Shown here one piece after another: positions 1 through 9,654 of a DNA stretch of 64,000 nt. The notes under the pieces were generated by a model, which saw only the letters and a program-made list of their open reading frames with translations, was not told the DNA's origin and ran no database searches. Source of the DNA: Enterococcus malodoratus ATCC 43197 (lineage in GTDB: Bacteria; Bacillota; Bacilli; Lactobacillales; Enterococcaceae); contig NZ_KE136481.1 of assembly GCF_000407185.1 (NCBI RefSeq), positions 1,093,636 through 1,157,635 on the forward strand, written 5' to 3'. The position numbers and the translations under genes were made by a program. Position 1 is the stretch's first letter, and every line of letters begins with the position of its first letter.

Positions 1-469
<469 letters not shown>

Positions 470-547
470 TCAGACATTCCCCCATTCGGCTTTACTTTAC
501 ATCCAAGAATTTATTCTGTCGACAAATCTGCTTACTAATTGTCAGTT

Positions 548-690
548 TTGCAAATTCGCAGCTAACTCAGTAATAAGGAAATTCATTTTCGTACGCATAT
601 CTTTCTGCTAGACATCACACTTCAGGTATTTATTTTAATTACTAACAAACTTCGAGCTTTAATACTGCGAAAAGCAGAACAGACAAAAAG
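548..690 (+). repeat. Degenerate copy of the terminator-docked interspersed repeat
   Basis: The segment contains CGCAGCTAACTCAGTAATAAG, then ATTCATTTTCGTACGCATA, and further on ACTGCGAAAAGCAGAACAGACAAAAAG. These align in the same order and orientation with the well-preserved copies at 33107-33785 (CAGCTAGCTCATTGC, TTTATTTTCGTACGCATACC, ACTGCGAAAAGTTGGACTGGCAAAAAG). Like those copies it sits between the terminator of a minus-strand gene (yneF) and the start of the next (trxB). Much of the unit between the matching blocks is diverged, so this is an old copy. Confidence 0.5.
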
Positions 691-720
691 AAGGGCAATC
701 ATCCTGCGACGATTGTCCTT
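691..720 (-). terminator. Intrinsic terminator of yneF
   Basis: Ten-base-pair stem AAGGGCAATC / GATTGTCCTT with one G-U pair and a 10-nt loop. On the minus strand it is followed by CTTTTTGTCTG. It lies just past the yneF stop codon. Confidence 0.8.
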
Positions 721-726
721 TCTAGA

Positions 727-945
727 TTATTGTTGGTTTTTCATTTGCTGCATCATTTGACGAACTTTTTTCTCTGAAGGTTTTTGCCCCATCGACATCA
801 TCATTTGACGTAACATATCCTCGTTGATTGGAGGATTCTTTTTGAAATAGTCTTGCATATATTTACGAGCTAAGAAGAAACCGCCGACAGCACCTAATAG
901 TGCAGCGATTACTGCGATCAATACTACGATTCCAGTTGATACCAT
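727..945 (-). CDS. yneF: YneF family small membrane protein (UPF0154)
   Basis: 72-residue protein with one N-terminal membrane segment (about residues 3-25, [21 protein letters not shown]) followed by a basic cytoplasmic tail with [22 protein letters not shown] and [14 protein letters not shown]. These are hallmarks of the conserved Firmicutes YneF/UPF0154 family, whose function is not established. The ATG at 945 is chosen because AAAGGAG lies 8 nt upstream. The alternative GTG at 951 lies only 2 nt from the Shine-Dalgarno. It is monocistronic, with a terminator directly downstream. Confidence 0.9.
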   Translation of the reverse strand: MVSTGIVVLIAVIAALLGAVGGFFLARKYMQDYFKKNPPINEDMLRQMMMSMGQKPSEKKVRQMMQQMKNQQ

Positions 946-1205
946 TTTCACCGCTCCTTTCCTGACACATTCTTATACATTTTACTAAAAGTTCCTATAA
1001 AAGAAAAGACGTTTTAAAGAAACTTCAAAACCTAATGCGAAATTCTTAGTTGATTCCTGTCAATTGCCCCAGAAAGCCCCTTTTTTATCTTCGACTAAAA
1101 AAATTTCTAGTCTATATGTATGTTTTTATCAAAAATTTTCAATCATTTATAAATAATTGATGAATTATTGATTAGAATATGATAAAATGCAAAACAATAT
1201 CTTCC

Positions 1206-1228
1206 TCACTGGTGGCTAGTGAAGAGGT
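1206..1228 (+). promoter_or_regulatory. Hairpin that could cover the proB ribosome-binding site
   Basis: CTTCCTCACT, a 7-nt loop GGTGGCT, and AGTGAAGAGG can pair with one mismatch. The right arm contains GAAGAGG, the apparent Shine-Dalgarno of proB. It may modulate proB translation. No T-box or proline-related riboswitch motif was recognised. The A/T-rich stretch at about 1157-1188 (TTGATG...TATGAT/TAAAAT) is the likely promoter but its spacing is not ideal. Confidence 0.35.
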
Positions 1229-1234
1229 GCAAGC

Positions 1235-2044
1235 ATGAGAGATTTTTTGAGATCCGTGAATCGGATCGTGGTAAAGATCGGGACCAGTTCCTTGATCCAT
1301 CCAAATGGCAAGATCAATCTTTCTGGAATTGATCAATTGGCTTTTGTATTAACTGACCTTCGTAATCAAGGCAAAGAAATAATATTAGTTTCATCTGGCG
1401 CGATTGGTGTCGGTATGGACAAACTTAGGATTGCAGAACGGCCGCATGAGATTCCTGTTCAACAGGCCGTCGCAGCTGTCGGTCAATCAGAATTGATGCA
1501 TATCTACAATCAGCGTTTCTTAGGCTACAGTCAACAAACGGCGCAAGTTTTGCTGACCCGCGACGTGGTCGATTTCCCTGAAAGCCGCAAAAATGTTATC
1601 AATACATTGCAGCAGCTGATTTCAATGGGAATTATTCCTATCATCAATGAAAATGATACGGTCGCTGTCGACGAAATGGATCATACAAGAAAGTTCGGAG
1701 ACAATGACGAGTTGTCCGCGATCGTTGCGCAATTAATGGATGCTGATTTGCTGATTATGTTAAGCGACATTGATGGATTTTATTCGGATAATCCGTCAAA
1801 AAATAAACAAGCTATTCTTTATTCTACTATCTCAACAATTAATCAAACCCTGATGGACCAAGCAGGCGGTGAAGGCAGCCGATTTGGTACTGGCGGAATG
1901 GTCAGCAAGTTGAAAGCTGCTCAAAGAGTGCTCGATGCCAAAAGTGCGATGGTACTGGCAAATGGCAAACCCCCAAGAATAATTTTTGATATCTTGTCTG
2001 GTGCAGAAGTCGGAACGTTATTCAAGGAGGAAAAACATGAGTGA
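1235..2044 (+). CDS. proB: Glutamate 5-kinase, short form
   Basis: Phosphorylates glutamate to gamma-glutamyl phosphate, the first step of proline synthesis. Amino-acid-kinase fold: VVKIGTSSL near residue 12, [14 protein letters not shown], the glutamate/ATP site [12 protein letters not shown]...[12 protein letters not shown], and [13 protein letters not shown]. At 269 residues it is the kinase domain only. The C-terminal PUA domain of the roughly 365-residue enzymes is absent, as in other lactobacillales. The stop overlaps the start of proA by 8 nt, indicating translational coupling. The start is the ATG after GAAGAGGTGCAAGC. Confidence 0.96.
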   Translation: MRDFLRSVNRIVVKIGTSSLIHPNGKINLSGIDQLAFVLTDLRNQGKEIILVSSGAIGVGMDKLRIAERPHEIPVQQAVAAVGQSELMHIYNQRFLGYSQQTAQVLLTRDVVDFPESRKNVINTLQQLISMGIIPIINENDTVAVDEMDHTRKFGDNDELSAIVAQLMDADLLIMLSDIDGFYSDNPSKNKQAILYSTISTINQTLMDQAGGEGSRFGTGGMVSKLKAAQRVLDAKSAMVLANGKPPRIIFDILSGAEVGTLFKEEKHE

Positions 2045-3287
2045 TCTAATGAATACTTTAGGGCAGCAAAGTAAGCGAGCGGCCCAACAATTGAGCCAAC
2101 TAGAATCCGCAGAAAAAAATGACTGCTTAATGCAAATGGCACAAGATTTAGAAAACAGCAGCAATACTATTCTAGCAGCGAATCAACAGGATTTGAGCCG
2201 GGCGAAAGAGAATGGGATTCCTAATCCGATGATCGACCGCTTGCGCTTAACTGGTGAAAGAATCAAAGAGATGGCTGAAGGCATTCGCCAAGTTGCTTCA
2301 CTGCCTGACCCAATCGGTGTAGTGGAAAAAATGTGGCGCACAGAAGATCAACTGATGGTCGGGCAGCAACGCGTTCCTTTAGGCGTGATCGGCATCATCT
2401 TTGAATCGCGTCCAAATGTGACCACCGATGCCGCTAGCCTGTGTTTTAAATCCGGCAACACCGTAATTTTACGCGGAGGCAAAGAAGCCTTCTACTCAAA
2501 TCAAGCATTAGTAGAACTTATGCAGCAGACACTGCGTCATAGTCAATTGGACCCAGCAATGATCCAATTCGTCAACGATACTTCTCACGATGTGGCCAAT
2601 GAAATGATGCGTCTGAACGAGTATTTAGATGTTTTGATTCCCCGTGGCGGTGCTGGTTTGATCCAACGGGTCAAAAATAGCGCAACTGTCCCTGTGATCG
2701 AAACAGGAACTGGAAACAATCACGTTTATGTTGATCACGCGGCACAATTAGATATGGCAATCAGTATTGTTGCCAATGCAAAAGCTCAACGTCCCTCTGT
2801 TTGTAACGCGATAGAGACATTATTAGTTCATGAGGACATTGCTTCTGAATTTTTACCAATGATTGAAGAAGCCTTGACTCCACATCAAGTGGCTCTGCGG
2901 GCGGATTCCAGAGCTATGTCCTATTTAAAGCAAGCAGACTTAGCTACTGAAGCGGATTGGGCCACTGAGTTTTTAGATTACATTTTAGCGATCAAAGTGG
3001 TTGCTTCCATTGATGAAGCGATCGAACACATTAATCGCTTCAACTCCAAACATTCTGAAGCAATCATCACTGATAGTTACCATAATGGGCAAAGATTCCT
3101 AAAAGAAGTCGATGCGGCAGCGGTCTACATCAATGCCTCTACTCGCTTTACTGACGGCTTTAAATTCGGCTTTGGAGCCGAGATAGGAATCTCTACGCAA
3201 AAATTACACGCTCGTGGACCGATGGGTTTAGAGCATCTGACTTCTACTAAATACATTATCTACGGAGATGGGCAGATTCGCGAATAG
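2037..3287 (+). CDS. proA: Gamma-glutamyl phosphate reductase
   Basis: NADPH-dependent reduction of gamma-glutamyl phosphate to glutamate semialdehyde, the second proline step, using an aldehyde-dehydrogenase-like fold. Visible motifs: [16 protein letters not shown], the nucleotide-site [22 protein letters not shown], the catalytic-cysteine region [12 protein letters not shown], and [22 protein letters not shown] near the C-terminus. ATG at 2037 is preceded by AAGGAGG with good spacing inside the 3' end of proB. The open frame extends upstream to 1986 but has no ribosome site there. Length 416 residues is normal. Confidence 0.97.
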   Translation: MSDLMNTLGQQSKRAAQQLSQLESAEKNDCLMQMAQDLENSSNTILAANQQDLSRAKENGIPNPMIDRLRLTGERIKEMAEGIRQVASLPDPIGVVEKMWRTEDQLMVGQQRVPLGVIGIIFESRPNVTTDAASLCFKSGNTVILRGGKEAFYSNQALVELMQQTLRHSQLDPAMIQFVNDTSHDVANEMMRLNEYLDVLIPRGGAGLIQRVKNSATVPVIETGTGNNHVYVDHAAQLDMAISIVANAKAQRPSVCNAIETLLVHEDIASEFLPMIEEALTPHQVALRADSRAMSYLKQADLATEADWATEFLDYILAIKVVASIDEAIEHINRFNSKHSEAIITDSYHNGQRFLKEVDAAAVYINASTRFTDGFKFGFGAEIGISTQKLHARGPMGLEHLTSTKYIIYGDGQIRE

Positions 3288-3374
3288 AACTTGCATAAGT
3301 CAAAAATCTATTCTATGCAGATCGTTCTTTTGGTCCTCTTACTGTGTATATCTGAATTAACATTTATCTGACAA

Positions 3375-3409
3375 AAAGGCACACACTCTTTTTTTGAGTG
3401 TGTGCCTTT
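3375..3409. terminator. Terminator between proA and nfo
   Basis: A 14-bp perfect stem, AAAGGCACACACTC / GAGTGTGTGCCTTT, with a T-rich loop. The T-run TTTTTG follows on the minus strand, so it mainly terminates nfo. It may also stop proBA transcripts from the other side. Confidence 0.85.
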
Positions 3410-3413
3410 GATC

Positions 3414-4304
3414 TTATTGTGCCTGAATTTTTTCTAACAAATTTGGATCGAATTTGCCTGCTTTCAACATAGCGATTTCAAAACCGTATGGTGCATGCTG
3501 GTTCTTTTTATCCTCTCCAACATAAGGTGTTTCTAAAATTTTCGGTAACTCTTTCAATTTTTCATGATGAACAATCGCATTCAACGCATCAAAACCGATC
3601 GTTCCAAAACCGATGTTCGCATGACGGTCCTTGTGAGAGCCCATCGGATTTTTCGAATCATTCACGTGAATCACTTTCAAACGATCTAAACCGATAACAC
3701 GATCGAATTCGTCTAATACCCCATCAAAATCTTCCTTAACATTGTAACCTGCATCATTCGTATGACACGTATCGAAAGTAACAGAAAGCTTTTCATTCAA
3801 TGTTACACCATCAATGATGTAGGCCAACTCTTCAAAGGTTTTCCCTAATTCAGTTCCTTTACCAGCCATCGTTTCCAATGCGATTTGTGCTCGCTGATCT
3901 TTGGTCAATACTTCGTTCAATCCTTTGATGATTTGATCCAAGCCAGCTTTTTCACCTGCACCTACGTGAGCTCCTGGATGCAATGTAATCTGCATCGCAC
4001 CTAAAGCCTCCGCTCGCATGATTTCTTCACGTAAAAACTGAACCGCAAACGGGAACATTTCCGGTTTCTTCGTATTTCCTAAATTAATGATGTAAGGAGC
4101 ATGCATCACAATATTCGACAGACCATGTTCTTTCATGAACGCTTCTCCAGCCGGAATATTCATCTCTTCCACTGGTTTGCGGCGAGTATTTTGCGGCGCA
4201 CCGCTATAGATCATAAAAGTCGAAGCTTCGTAACTTGCTGCTTCTTGCGCAGCACCTAATAACATTTCTTTTCCCTTCATACTTACATGAGAACCAATTA
4301 ACAT
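3414..4304 (-). CDS. nfo: Deoxyribonuclease IV (endonuclease IV)
   Basis: Zinc-dependent apurinic/apyrimidinic endonuclease for base-excision repair. Metal-binding and active-site segments of the AP-endonuclease-2 TIM barrel are all present: IGSHVSM at the N-terminus, [56 protein letters not shown] and ILETPYVG. 296 residues is close to the family's usual 280-300. It is followed by the AEC carrier start 21 nt upstream on the same strand, so the two may share a transcript. Confidence 0.97.
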   Translation of the reverse strand: MLIGSHVSMKGKEMLLGAAQEAASYEASTFMIYSGAPQNTRRKPVEEMNIPAGEAFMKEHGLSNIVMHAPYIINLGNTKKPEMFPFAVQFLREEIMRAEALGAMQITLHPGAHVGAGEKAGLDQIIKGLNEVLTKDQRAQIALETMAGKGTELGKTFEELAYIIDGVTLNEKLSVTFDTCHTNDAGYNVKEDFDGVLDEFDRVIGLDRLKVIHVNDSKNPMGSHKDRHANIGFGTIGFDALNAIVHHEKLKELPKILETPYVGEDKKNQHAPYGFEIAMLKAGKFDPNLLEKIQAQ

Positions 4305-4325
4305 AAAAACCTCCAGATTTTTTAT

Positions 4326-5231
4326 TTATAGAAACAACAACAAACTTGTCATCAATGGCAAACTGATCAAGAAACTTAGTGATGAGGTGAACCCCACCAC
4401 TTCTGCCCGCATTCCAGCGGCTACACTATTGATCACACCAAAAGTCGGAATCGGCCCTACTGAGACAAGGCATAAAACGATTTTGATCATCGGTGAGATT
4501 GGCAGCAGCATAAACAGACCTGCTAACAGTATTCCTATCCCATACTTAATTACCAAGACGCGTAAAACTAATGCTAAATCTTTTTTCGGCAAACGTAATT
4601 CCAAAAAAAGACCAATCATAAACATCGATAAGAACGTATTCGCATTGGCGATCGGCTGTGCGATCTGAAAAACGGCCTGCGGTAAATCAATCTTCAGCAC
4701 CCGAAAGAACAGCATAAACAAATAGCAGAAAAATGGAACTGAACGTCCCAAACGACCGATAACCTTTTTGACACTGGGACGTTCTTCATTACTGCCGCTG
4801 ATGCCTTCAATCACAACATTTGATCCGCCCGCCAGCATGACGCTGTTTCCGATATCAAAGAAAGATAAAATCGGGATCGCCTGCGGCATAAAACTTTGGA
4901 CAAATGGAATAGCAAAATTTCCAATATTATAGCCAGAAACGCTATACATCAAAAACTCTCGTTCCACTTGATCCTGTTTTTTTGACAAAAAATGACCGGC
5001 TATGATCATGACCAAGTTCAATAAAAGCCCTGCTAGAATCAATAATAATAATTGATTCTTTACTGCCAAGGATTGCAGATTCACAATGATCGCCGCTGGC
5101 AAAGTTACGTTGACGACCATTTTGGAGATCATCGAGCCATCCGATTTCAGCAGCAAGTTGAACCGTTTCGTTAAATAGCCTATCAAGATAATAACAAATA
5201 ATCCTAGCGAGTTTAATAAAACTGCTCTCAC
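4326..5231 (-). CDS. AEC family (auxin efflux carrier-like) transporter
   Basis: Integral membrane protein with about ten hydrophobic segments over 301 residues, beginning LLNSLGLFVIILIGYLTKRFNLL, a typical AEC N-terminus (PF03547). Features include a polar break GYNIGNFAIPFVQSF in the middle and FGVINSVAAGMRAEVVGF near the end. Bacterial members export or exchange small organic acids such as malate. The substrate cannot be read from the sequence. Adjacent to nfo and tyrS without functional linkage. Confidence 0.85.
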   Translation of the reverse strand: MRAVLLNSLGLFVIILIGYLTKRFNLLLKSDGSMISKMVVNVTLPAAIIVNLQSLAVKNQLLLLILAGLLLNLVMIIAGHFLSKKQDQVEREFLMYSVSGYNIGNFAIPFVQSFMPQAIPILSFFDIGNSVMLAGGSNVVIEGISGSNEERPSVKKVIGRLGRSVPFFCYLFMLFFRVLKIDLPQAVFQIAQPIANANTFLSMFMIGLFLELRLPKKDLALVLRVLVIKYGIGILLAGLFMLLPISPMIKIVLCLVSVGPIPTFGVINSVAAGMRAEVVGFTSSLSFLISLPLMTSLLLFL

Positions 5232-5327
5232 ACTTTCACCCCATCCAACCTATAAAACGCTTACTCGTTACTATATAGAAAGAGGATTGCTCCAAAGTAA
5301 TTGGTACAATCCCTTTCGTGAATGTAA

Positions 5328-6590
5328 TTAAAATTGTAAAACAAAATATTTTTTCTTACCGCGACGAACAACAATGTATTCATCAACCAATTTATCTTGA
5401 TCGCTTAGCGTGTATGCGACATCCTGTACGCGATCACCATTGATGTAAATCGCACCATTCGTAATATCTTCACGCGCTTGACGCTTCGATTTCTCAATCC
5501 CTGAGGTTAGCAGAATTTCTACTAAATTCAAATCATCTTCCACTTGAACTTGGTAGCTTGGCACGTTTTTAAAGCCTTGCTTAATTTCTTCTGCATTCAA
5601 GTTTTTTACGTTTCCGCTGAATAAAGCCTCAGAAATATGCACCGCTTGATCATAGGCTTCTTCTCCATGAACTAATACCGTTACTTCTTTAGCCAAAGCT
5701 TTTTGAGCCGCGCGTTGTTCAGGAGCAGCAGTAAATTCTTCTTCAATCGCAGCAATTTCTTCTAAGCTTAAGAAAGTAAAGTATTTCAAGAATTTAACCG
5801 CATCACGGTCATCGGTATTGATCCAGAATTGGTAAAATTCATACGGCGACGTTTTTTCTGGGTCCAGCCAAACAGCATTGCCTTCAGTTTTACCAAATTT
5901 TGTACCATCGGCTTTCGTAATCAATGGCATCGTTAACCCAAAGGCCTGTTTGCCTTCTTCGCGACGAATCAATTCAATTCCTGATGTGATGTTTCCCCAC
6001 TGGTCGCTTCCCCCTAATTGTAATAAACAACCGTAGCGTCGATTTAATTCGTAGAAGTCGTAAGCCTGTAATAATTGGTAGGCGAATTCAGTGTATGAGA
6101 TACCAGATTCGATCCGGCGTTTGACACTTTCTTTACTCATCATGTAGTTGATCGTGAAGTTCTTACCTACATCACGCAAAAAGTCGATCAGTTTTAATTC
6201 GCCTAACCATTCATAGTTATTGGCGACGATCGCTGGATTTTCTTTATTTTCAAAGTCAATGATTCCAGACAGCTGGTTTTTAATACTTTGTGACCAGTTT
6301 TGTACAGTGTCCAAAGTATTTAATTGACGTTCTGCATCCTTAAATGAAGGGTCTCCAATCATTCCGGTACCGCCGCCAACTAAAGCAATTGGCACGTGTC
6401 CGTTTTGTTGGAAACGACGCAACGTCAAAATCGGTAATAAATGACCAATGTGCAGACTGTCTGCGGTTGGGTCAAAGCCGATATATAGTTTAACAGACTC
6501 TTCGTTTAATTGTTTTTCTAAAGCTGCTTCATCTGTTACTTGAAAAATTAAGCCACGGGCTTTTAATTCTTGAAAAAAGTCTGAATGCAT
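5328..6590 (-). CDS. tyrS: Tyrosyl-tRNA synthetase
   Basis: Class I synthetase charging tRNA-Tyr. HIGH motif at residues 47-50 (LHIGHL), tyrosine-binding [29 protein letters not shown]-equivalent KFGKT in [14 protein letters not shown], and a C-terminal S4 RNA-binding domain ([21 protein letters not shown]). 420 residues. The leader upstream carries no T-box motif (no AGGGTGGNACCGCG), unlike many Firmicutes tyrS genes. Divergent from the class A PBP, an arrangement common in streptococci and lactococci. Confidence 0.97.
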   Translation of the reverse strand: MHSDFFQELKARGLIFQVTDEAALEKQLNEESVKLYIGFDPTADSLHIGHLLPILTLRRFQQNGHVPIALVGGGTGMIGDPSFKDAERQLNTLDTVQNWSQSIKNQLSGIIDFENKENPAIVANNYEWLGELKLIDFLRDVGKNFTINYMMSKESVKRRIESGISYTEFAYQLLQAYDFYELNRRYGCLLQLGGSDQWGNITSGIELIRREEGKQAFGLTMPLITKADGTKFGKTEGNAVWLDPEKTSPYEFYQFWINTDDRDAVKFLKYFTFLSLEEIAAIEEEFTAAPEQRAAQKALAKEVTVLVHGEEAYDQAVHISEALFSGNVKNLNAEEIKQGFKNVPSYQVQVEDDLNLVEILLTSGIEKSKRQAREDITNGAIYINGDRVQDVAYTLSDQDKLVDEYIVVRRGKKKYFVLQF

Positions 6591-6921
6591 GTTTTATCCT
6601 CCTAATTTTTGTTGCTGCCTAACTCTAAAAAGTTAAACAGATGCTCATTACGCATATCATTCCTCAATGATTTATACTTTCCCATAGTAACTGAAAAAAC
6701 AAGGAAATAAAAGCTATTCGCTAGATTTAATCGAAGTTCTGCATCAATAAAACGGCGCTTGAAGAAAAAAAGCCAAATAATGTAATAATCTTTGTTTTGT
6801 TTTAGTTAACAATTAGTTGAAGTTTTGATTACAAACATTGCATCCGCTTGTTAATAGAAGTAAAACTTTGCTATAATTCAACAGATAATTAAAATGAATA
6901 GAATCTAACGAGGTGGACTTT
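6591..6921. promoter_or_regulatory. Divergent tyrS / PBP intergenic region with PBP promoter
   Basis: 331 bases without a gene. The clearest signal is a plus-strand promoter TTGTTA (6848-6853), an 18-nt spacer, and TATAAT (6872-6877), about 45 nt before the PBP start. The rest is A/T-rich. No T-box, riboswitch or repeat was recognised. Confidence 0.6.
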
Positions 6922-9291
6922 TTGGCTCACAAGAAAAAAATAAATAAGCAACCGAAAAAGAGCAGCAAAGGTAAAACAAGAACTTCTCTTGGAGGTCCTT
7001 TTGCACTCAATGTTTCATTGCGAGTGGTCAAGTCTTTATTGCTTGGCTTAATCGTCGTGCTCTTCCTAGGCGGCATGCTCGTCGTTGGGATCGGTGCTGG
7101 GTATTTTGCGCATCTTGTTGAAGGGACGCCGACGCCTACAAAATCCGAAATGAAGCAAAAAGTTGGCGACATCGCTGAGTCATCAAAATTACTTTATTCA
7201 GATGACCGAGAGCTGGCAACAATCCAAGCGGATCCGATTCGTGAGAAAATAAATTCTGATGAAATCTCGCCATGGGTAAAAAAGGCCCTAGTCGCTACTG
7301 AAGATGAAAACTTTTATGAACACCATGGTGTCGTTCCCAAAGCCGTTGTACGTGCCCTACTAGGTGAGATGGTTGGTTTTGGTGCTGGTTCAGGTGGTTC
7401 AACCCTGACACAGCAGCTGGTCAAACAGCAAGTTTTGACTAATGAGACTTCTTTCAAACGAAAGGCCAATGAAATCGTTCTGGCCTTGGATCTGGAAAAA
7501 TACCTGAGCAAAGACGAAATTTTAACGGCGTACTTGAATGTCTCTCCTTTTGGTCGGAATAATAAAGGACAAAATATCGCGGGTGTTGAAGAAGCTGCGA
7601 TCGGTATCTTCGGAGTTCATGCAAAGGACTTAAGCTTACCGCAATCCGCTTTTATTGCCGGTCTGCCGCAAAGTCCAATTGTCTATAGTCCTTACACCAA
7701 TACTGGGGATTTAAAACAAGACTACTCGATCGGAATGAACCGAAAAGACGATGTCCTTTTCAATATGTACCGTGAACAAATGATTTCTAAAAAAGAATAC
7801 GAAGACGCCAAAAAATATGATCTTGCAAAAGACTTCCAAGGACGCCAAGACGTGGAAGTTCAACAACACGGCTTCTTGTATTACACTGTTTATAATGAAG
7901 CTATCAGCATTGTAGCCAAACAGCAGGCTAAAGAAGATGGGATCAGTGATGCCGATTACGGAAAAGAAGAAGTTCAAAATCGTTATATTGAACAAGCCAA
8001 AGTCAAAATGCAAAATCAAGGGTTGGTGGTGAAATCAACCATCGACAAAAATATTTACGATGCGATGCAGTTAGGTGTCGCCGAGTACGGACAATATTTA
8101 GACGATGGATCAGGGGCAACGGTTGAGCCCGGAACTGTCATGATGAATAATAAAACGGGCCGAATCTACGGCTTCGTTGGCAGTCGTGATTACAATACGA
8201 ACCAAAATAACCATGCGTTTGACACCGTGCGGCAAGCGGGTTCATCAATTAAACCAGTTTTAGTATACGGGCCGGCAATTGATCAAGGACTATTAGGAAG
8301 CGCGTCGCGAATTGCCGATTTCCCAATGAAATATCAGCATGGCGAACACGCAGGCAAAGAATTGGAAAATGCTGAAAATAAAGGTTCTAAGACTTTCCAA
8401 ACAACACGAGAAGCCCTCGTTGAATCAACGAATATCACGGCCTATCATGTTTATCAAGATATGCTGACAAATAAAGGCTCTGATCAATTTGCTTATGATA
8501 ATTACTTGAAGAAAATGAATTATCCGACTTCAAATGCTTGGGGTGTGGAATCCGCGCCATTAGGTACCACTGGGGTTTCGACCTTAACAGAAGTCAACGG
8601 GTTCCAAACGTTGGCCAATGGCGGTTCTTATCAACAGGGTTATTTGATTGAATCAATCACTGACAGCACTGGTAAAGAAATATACAAACATAAAGAGGCA
8701 CCCGTTCAAGTGTATTCAAAAGCCACGGCTTCGATCATGAATGACTTGATGCGCAGTGTTATCAATGAACAGCATACGACGCCATTCAAATCGATCTTAA
8801 GCGGTGTGAATTATCCATTGAGTACTGCTGATTGGGTTGGTAAAACTGGGACGACTGATAACTATGCCGATAACTGGCTGATCGTCTCTACTCCTACTAT
8901 CACATTAGGAACATGGACCGGTCGAGACGACAACAAACCAATGAATGATGGTGCTGGAAATCGGACTGCAACTTATATGGCCTACCTTGCTGGACGGATC
9001 TATCAGGTCAATCCAACTGTCTTTGGTGAAGATGAGAAATTCGAGCTGGCTGACGAAGTGAAACAAATCAAAGTTTCTGACTTCACTGGATTGAAACCTG
9101 GAAAAGTCAATCACGATGGTACAAACTACCAAGTTCCAAGTGGTGAAACAACTTCTCTTTGGGCCAAAGATGGTCCAGCAGATAATACTTACGAGTTTGG
9201 TATCGGCGGAAACGACGATGACTATAAATCCTATTGGAATACCCGTAACAAGGTCAATGCAAAGAACAAAGACGATAAAGATGACGATTAA
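6922..9291 (+). CDS. Class A penicillin-binding protein (PBP1b-like)
   Basis: Bifunctional glycosyltransferase/transpeptidase that polymerises and cross-links peptidoglycan at the outer membrane face. Basic cytoplasmic N-terminus, one membrane anchor (LLLGLIVVLFLGGMLVVGIGA), GT51 domain with ATEDENFYEHHGV and GGSTLTQQLVKQ, then the transpeptidase domain with serine motif SSIKP, STN and KTGTT, and an Asp/Lys-rich tail. The TTG at 6922 is taken as the start because AGGTGG lies immediately upstream. A GTG at 6913 is inside that Shine-Dalgarno and is unlikely. Own promoter and terminator. Confidence 0.93.
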   Translation: MAHKKKINKQPKKSSKGKTRTSLGGPFALNVSLRVVKSLLLGLIVVLFLGGMLVVGIGAGYFAHLVEGTPTPTKSEMKQKVGDIAESSKLLYSDDRELATIQADPIREKINSDEISPWVKKALVATEDENFYEHHGVVPKAVVRALLGEMVGFGAGSGGSTLTQQLVKQQVLTNETSFKRKANEIVLALDLEKYLSKDEILTAYLNVSPFGRNNKGQNIAGVEEAAIGIFGVHAKDLSLPQSAFIAGLPQSPIVYSPYTNTGDLKQDYSIGMNRKDDVLFNMYREQMISKKEYEDAKKYDLAKDFQGRQDVEVQQHGFLYYTVYNEAISIVAKQQAKEDGISDADYGKEEVQNRYIEQAKVKMQNQGLVVKSTIDKNIYDAMQLGVAEYGQYLDDGSGATVEPGTVMMNNKTGRIYGFVGSRDYNTNQNNHAFDTVRQAGSSIKPVLVYGPAIDQGLLGSASRIADFPMKYQHGEHAGKELENAENKGSKTFQTTREALVESTNITAYHVYQDMLTNKGSDQFAYDNYLKKMNYPTSNAWGVESAPLGTTGVSTLTEVNGFQTLANGGSYQQGYLIESITDSTGKEIYKHKEAPVQVYSKATASIMNDLMRSVINEQHTTPFKSILSGVNYPLSTADWVGKTGTTDNYADNWLIVSTPTITLGTWTGRDDNKPMNDGAGNRTATYMAYLAGRIYQVNPTVFGEDEKFELADEVKQIKVSDFTGLKPGKVNHDGTNYQVPSGETTSLWAKDGPADNTYEFGIGGNDDDYKSYWNTRNKVNAKNKDDKDDD

Positions 9292-9295
9292 TTAG

Positions 9296-9332
9296 CAAAG
9301 ACTTCTCTATTGCAGAGAGGTCTTTGTTTTTG
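9296..9332 (+). terminator. Terminator of the class A PBP gene
   Basis: CAAAGACTTCTCT and AGAGAGGTCTTTG form a 13-bp stem with a single mismatch, followed by TTTTTG on the plus strand. Confidence 0.85.
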
Positions 9333-9365
9333 TCAGTACATTCGTCAAAGTTTCACTCATGCTGC

Positions 9366-9399
9366 TTGTAGCGGCACATGCTTTTTGGTATTCTACCAA
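9366..9399 (+). promoter_or_regulatory. Promoter with palindromic operator before the DUF2829 gene
   Basis: TTGTAG (9366-9371), a 17-nt spacer and TATTCT (9389-9394) form a plausible promoter. A perfect 6+3+6 palindrome TTGGTATTCTACCAA (9385-9399) covers the -10 element, where a bound repressor would block polymerase. The regulator is unknown. Confidence 0.5.
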
Positions 9400-9432
9400 C
9401 AGAAAATCATTTTTTGAACGGAGGAAAAATAA

Positions 9433-9654
9433 ATGACATTTGAAGAAATCTTACCTGAATTAAAAAAAGGGGCAAAAATTATCCGTGAAGGCTGGGGCGG
9501 TTTTGAATTATATGTGACGCTAGTTGAAGGCGAAGTGTTTGACGGTTCACCAGTGACGCCCTACTTTTTAATCAAGACAGCGGACGAAGGCTTCTCAAGT
9601 TTTGCCCCAACTGTTTGCGATATCTTGGCAGAAGACTGGAAAATCGTCGAATGA
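9433..9654 (+). CDS. DUF2829 (Tad2-family) small protein
   Basis: 73-residue cytoplasmic protein matching the DUF2829 pattern: an N-terminal helix FEEILPELKKGAKI, the IIREGWGG turn, a beta-rich core ending PYFLIKTADEG, and the C-terminal APTVCDILAEDWKIV. This is the family that includes the phage Thoeris inhibitor Tad2, which sequesters a cyclic-ADP-ribose-type immune signal. A chromosomal copy may do something different. The Shine-Dalgarno is GGAGGA. Its stop overlaps the ATG of the following oxidoreductase (ATGA), so the two are co-translated. Family assignment is by motif reading; function is not established. Confidence 0.8.
   Translation: MTFEEILPELKKGAKIIREGWGGFELYVTLVEGEVFDGSPVTPYFLIKTADEGFSSFAPTVCDILAEDWKIVE

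Noticed and set aside
6591-6912. T-box leader for tyrS
   Set aside because: No AGGGTGG-type antiterminator motif or specifier loop could be found on the minus strand upstream of tyrS.
6913-6921. GTG as start of the class A PBP
   Set aside because: The GTG lies within the AGGTGG Shine-Dalgarno; TTG at 6922 has correct spacing.
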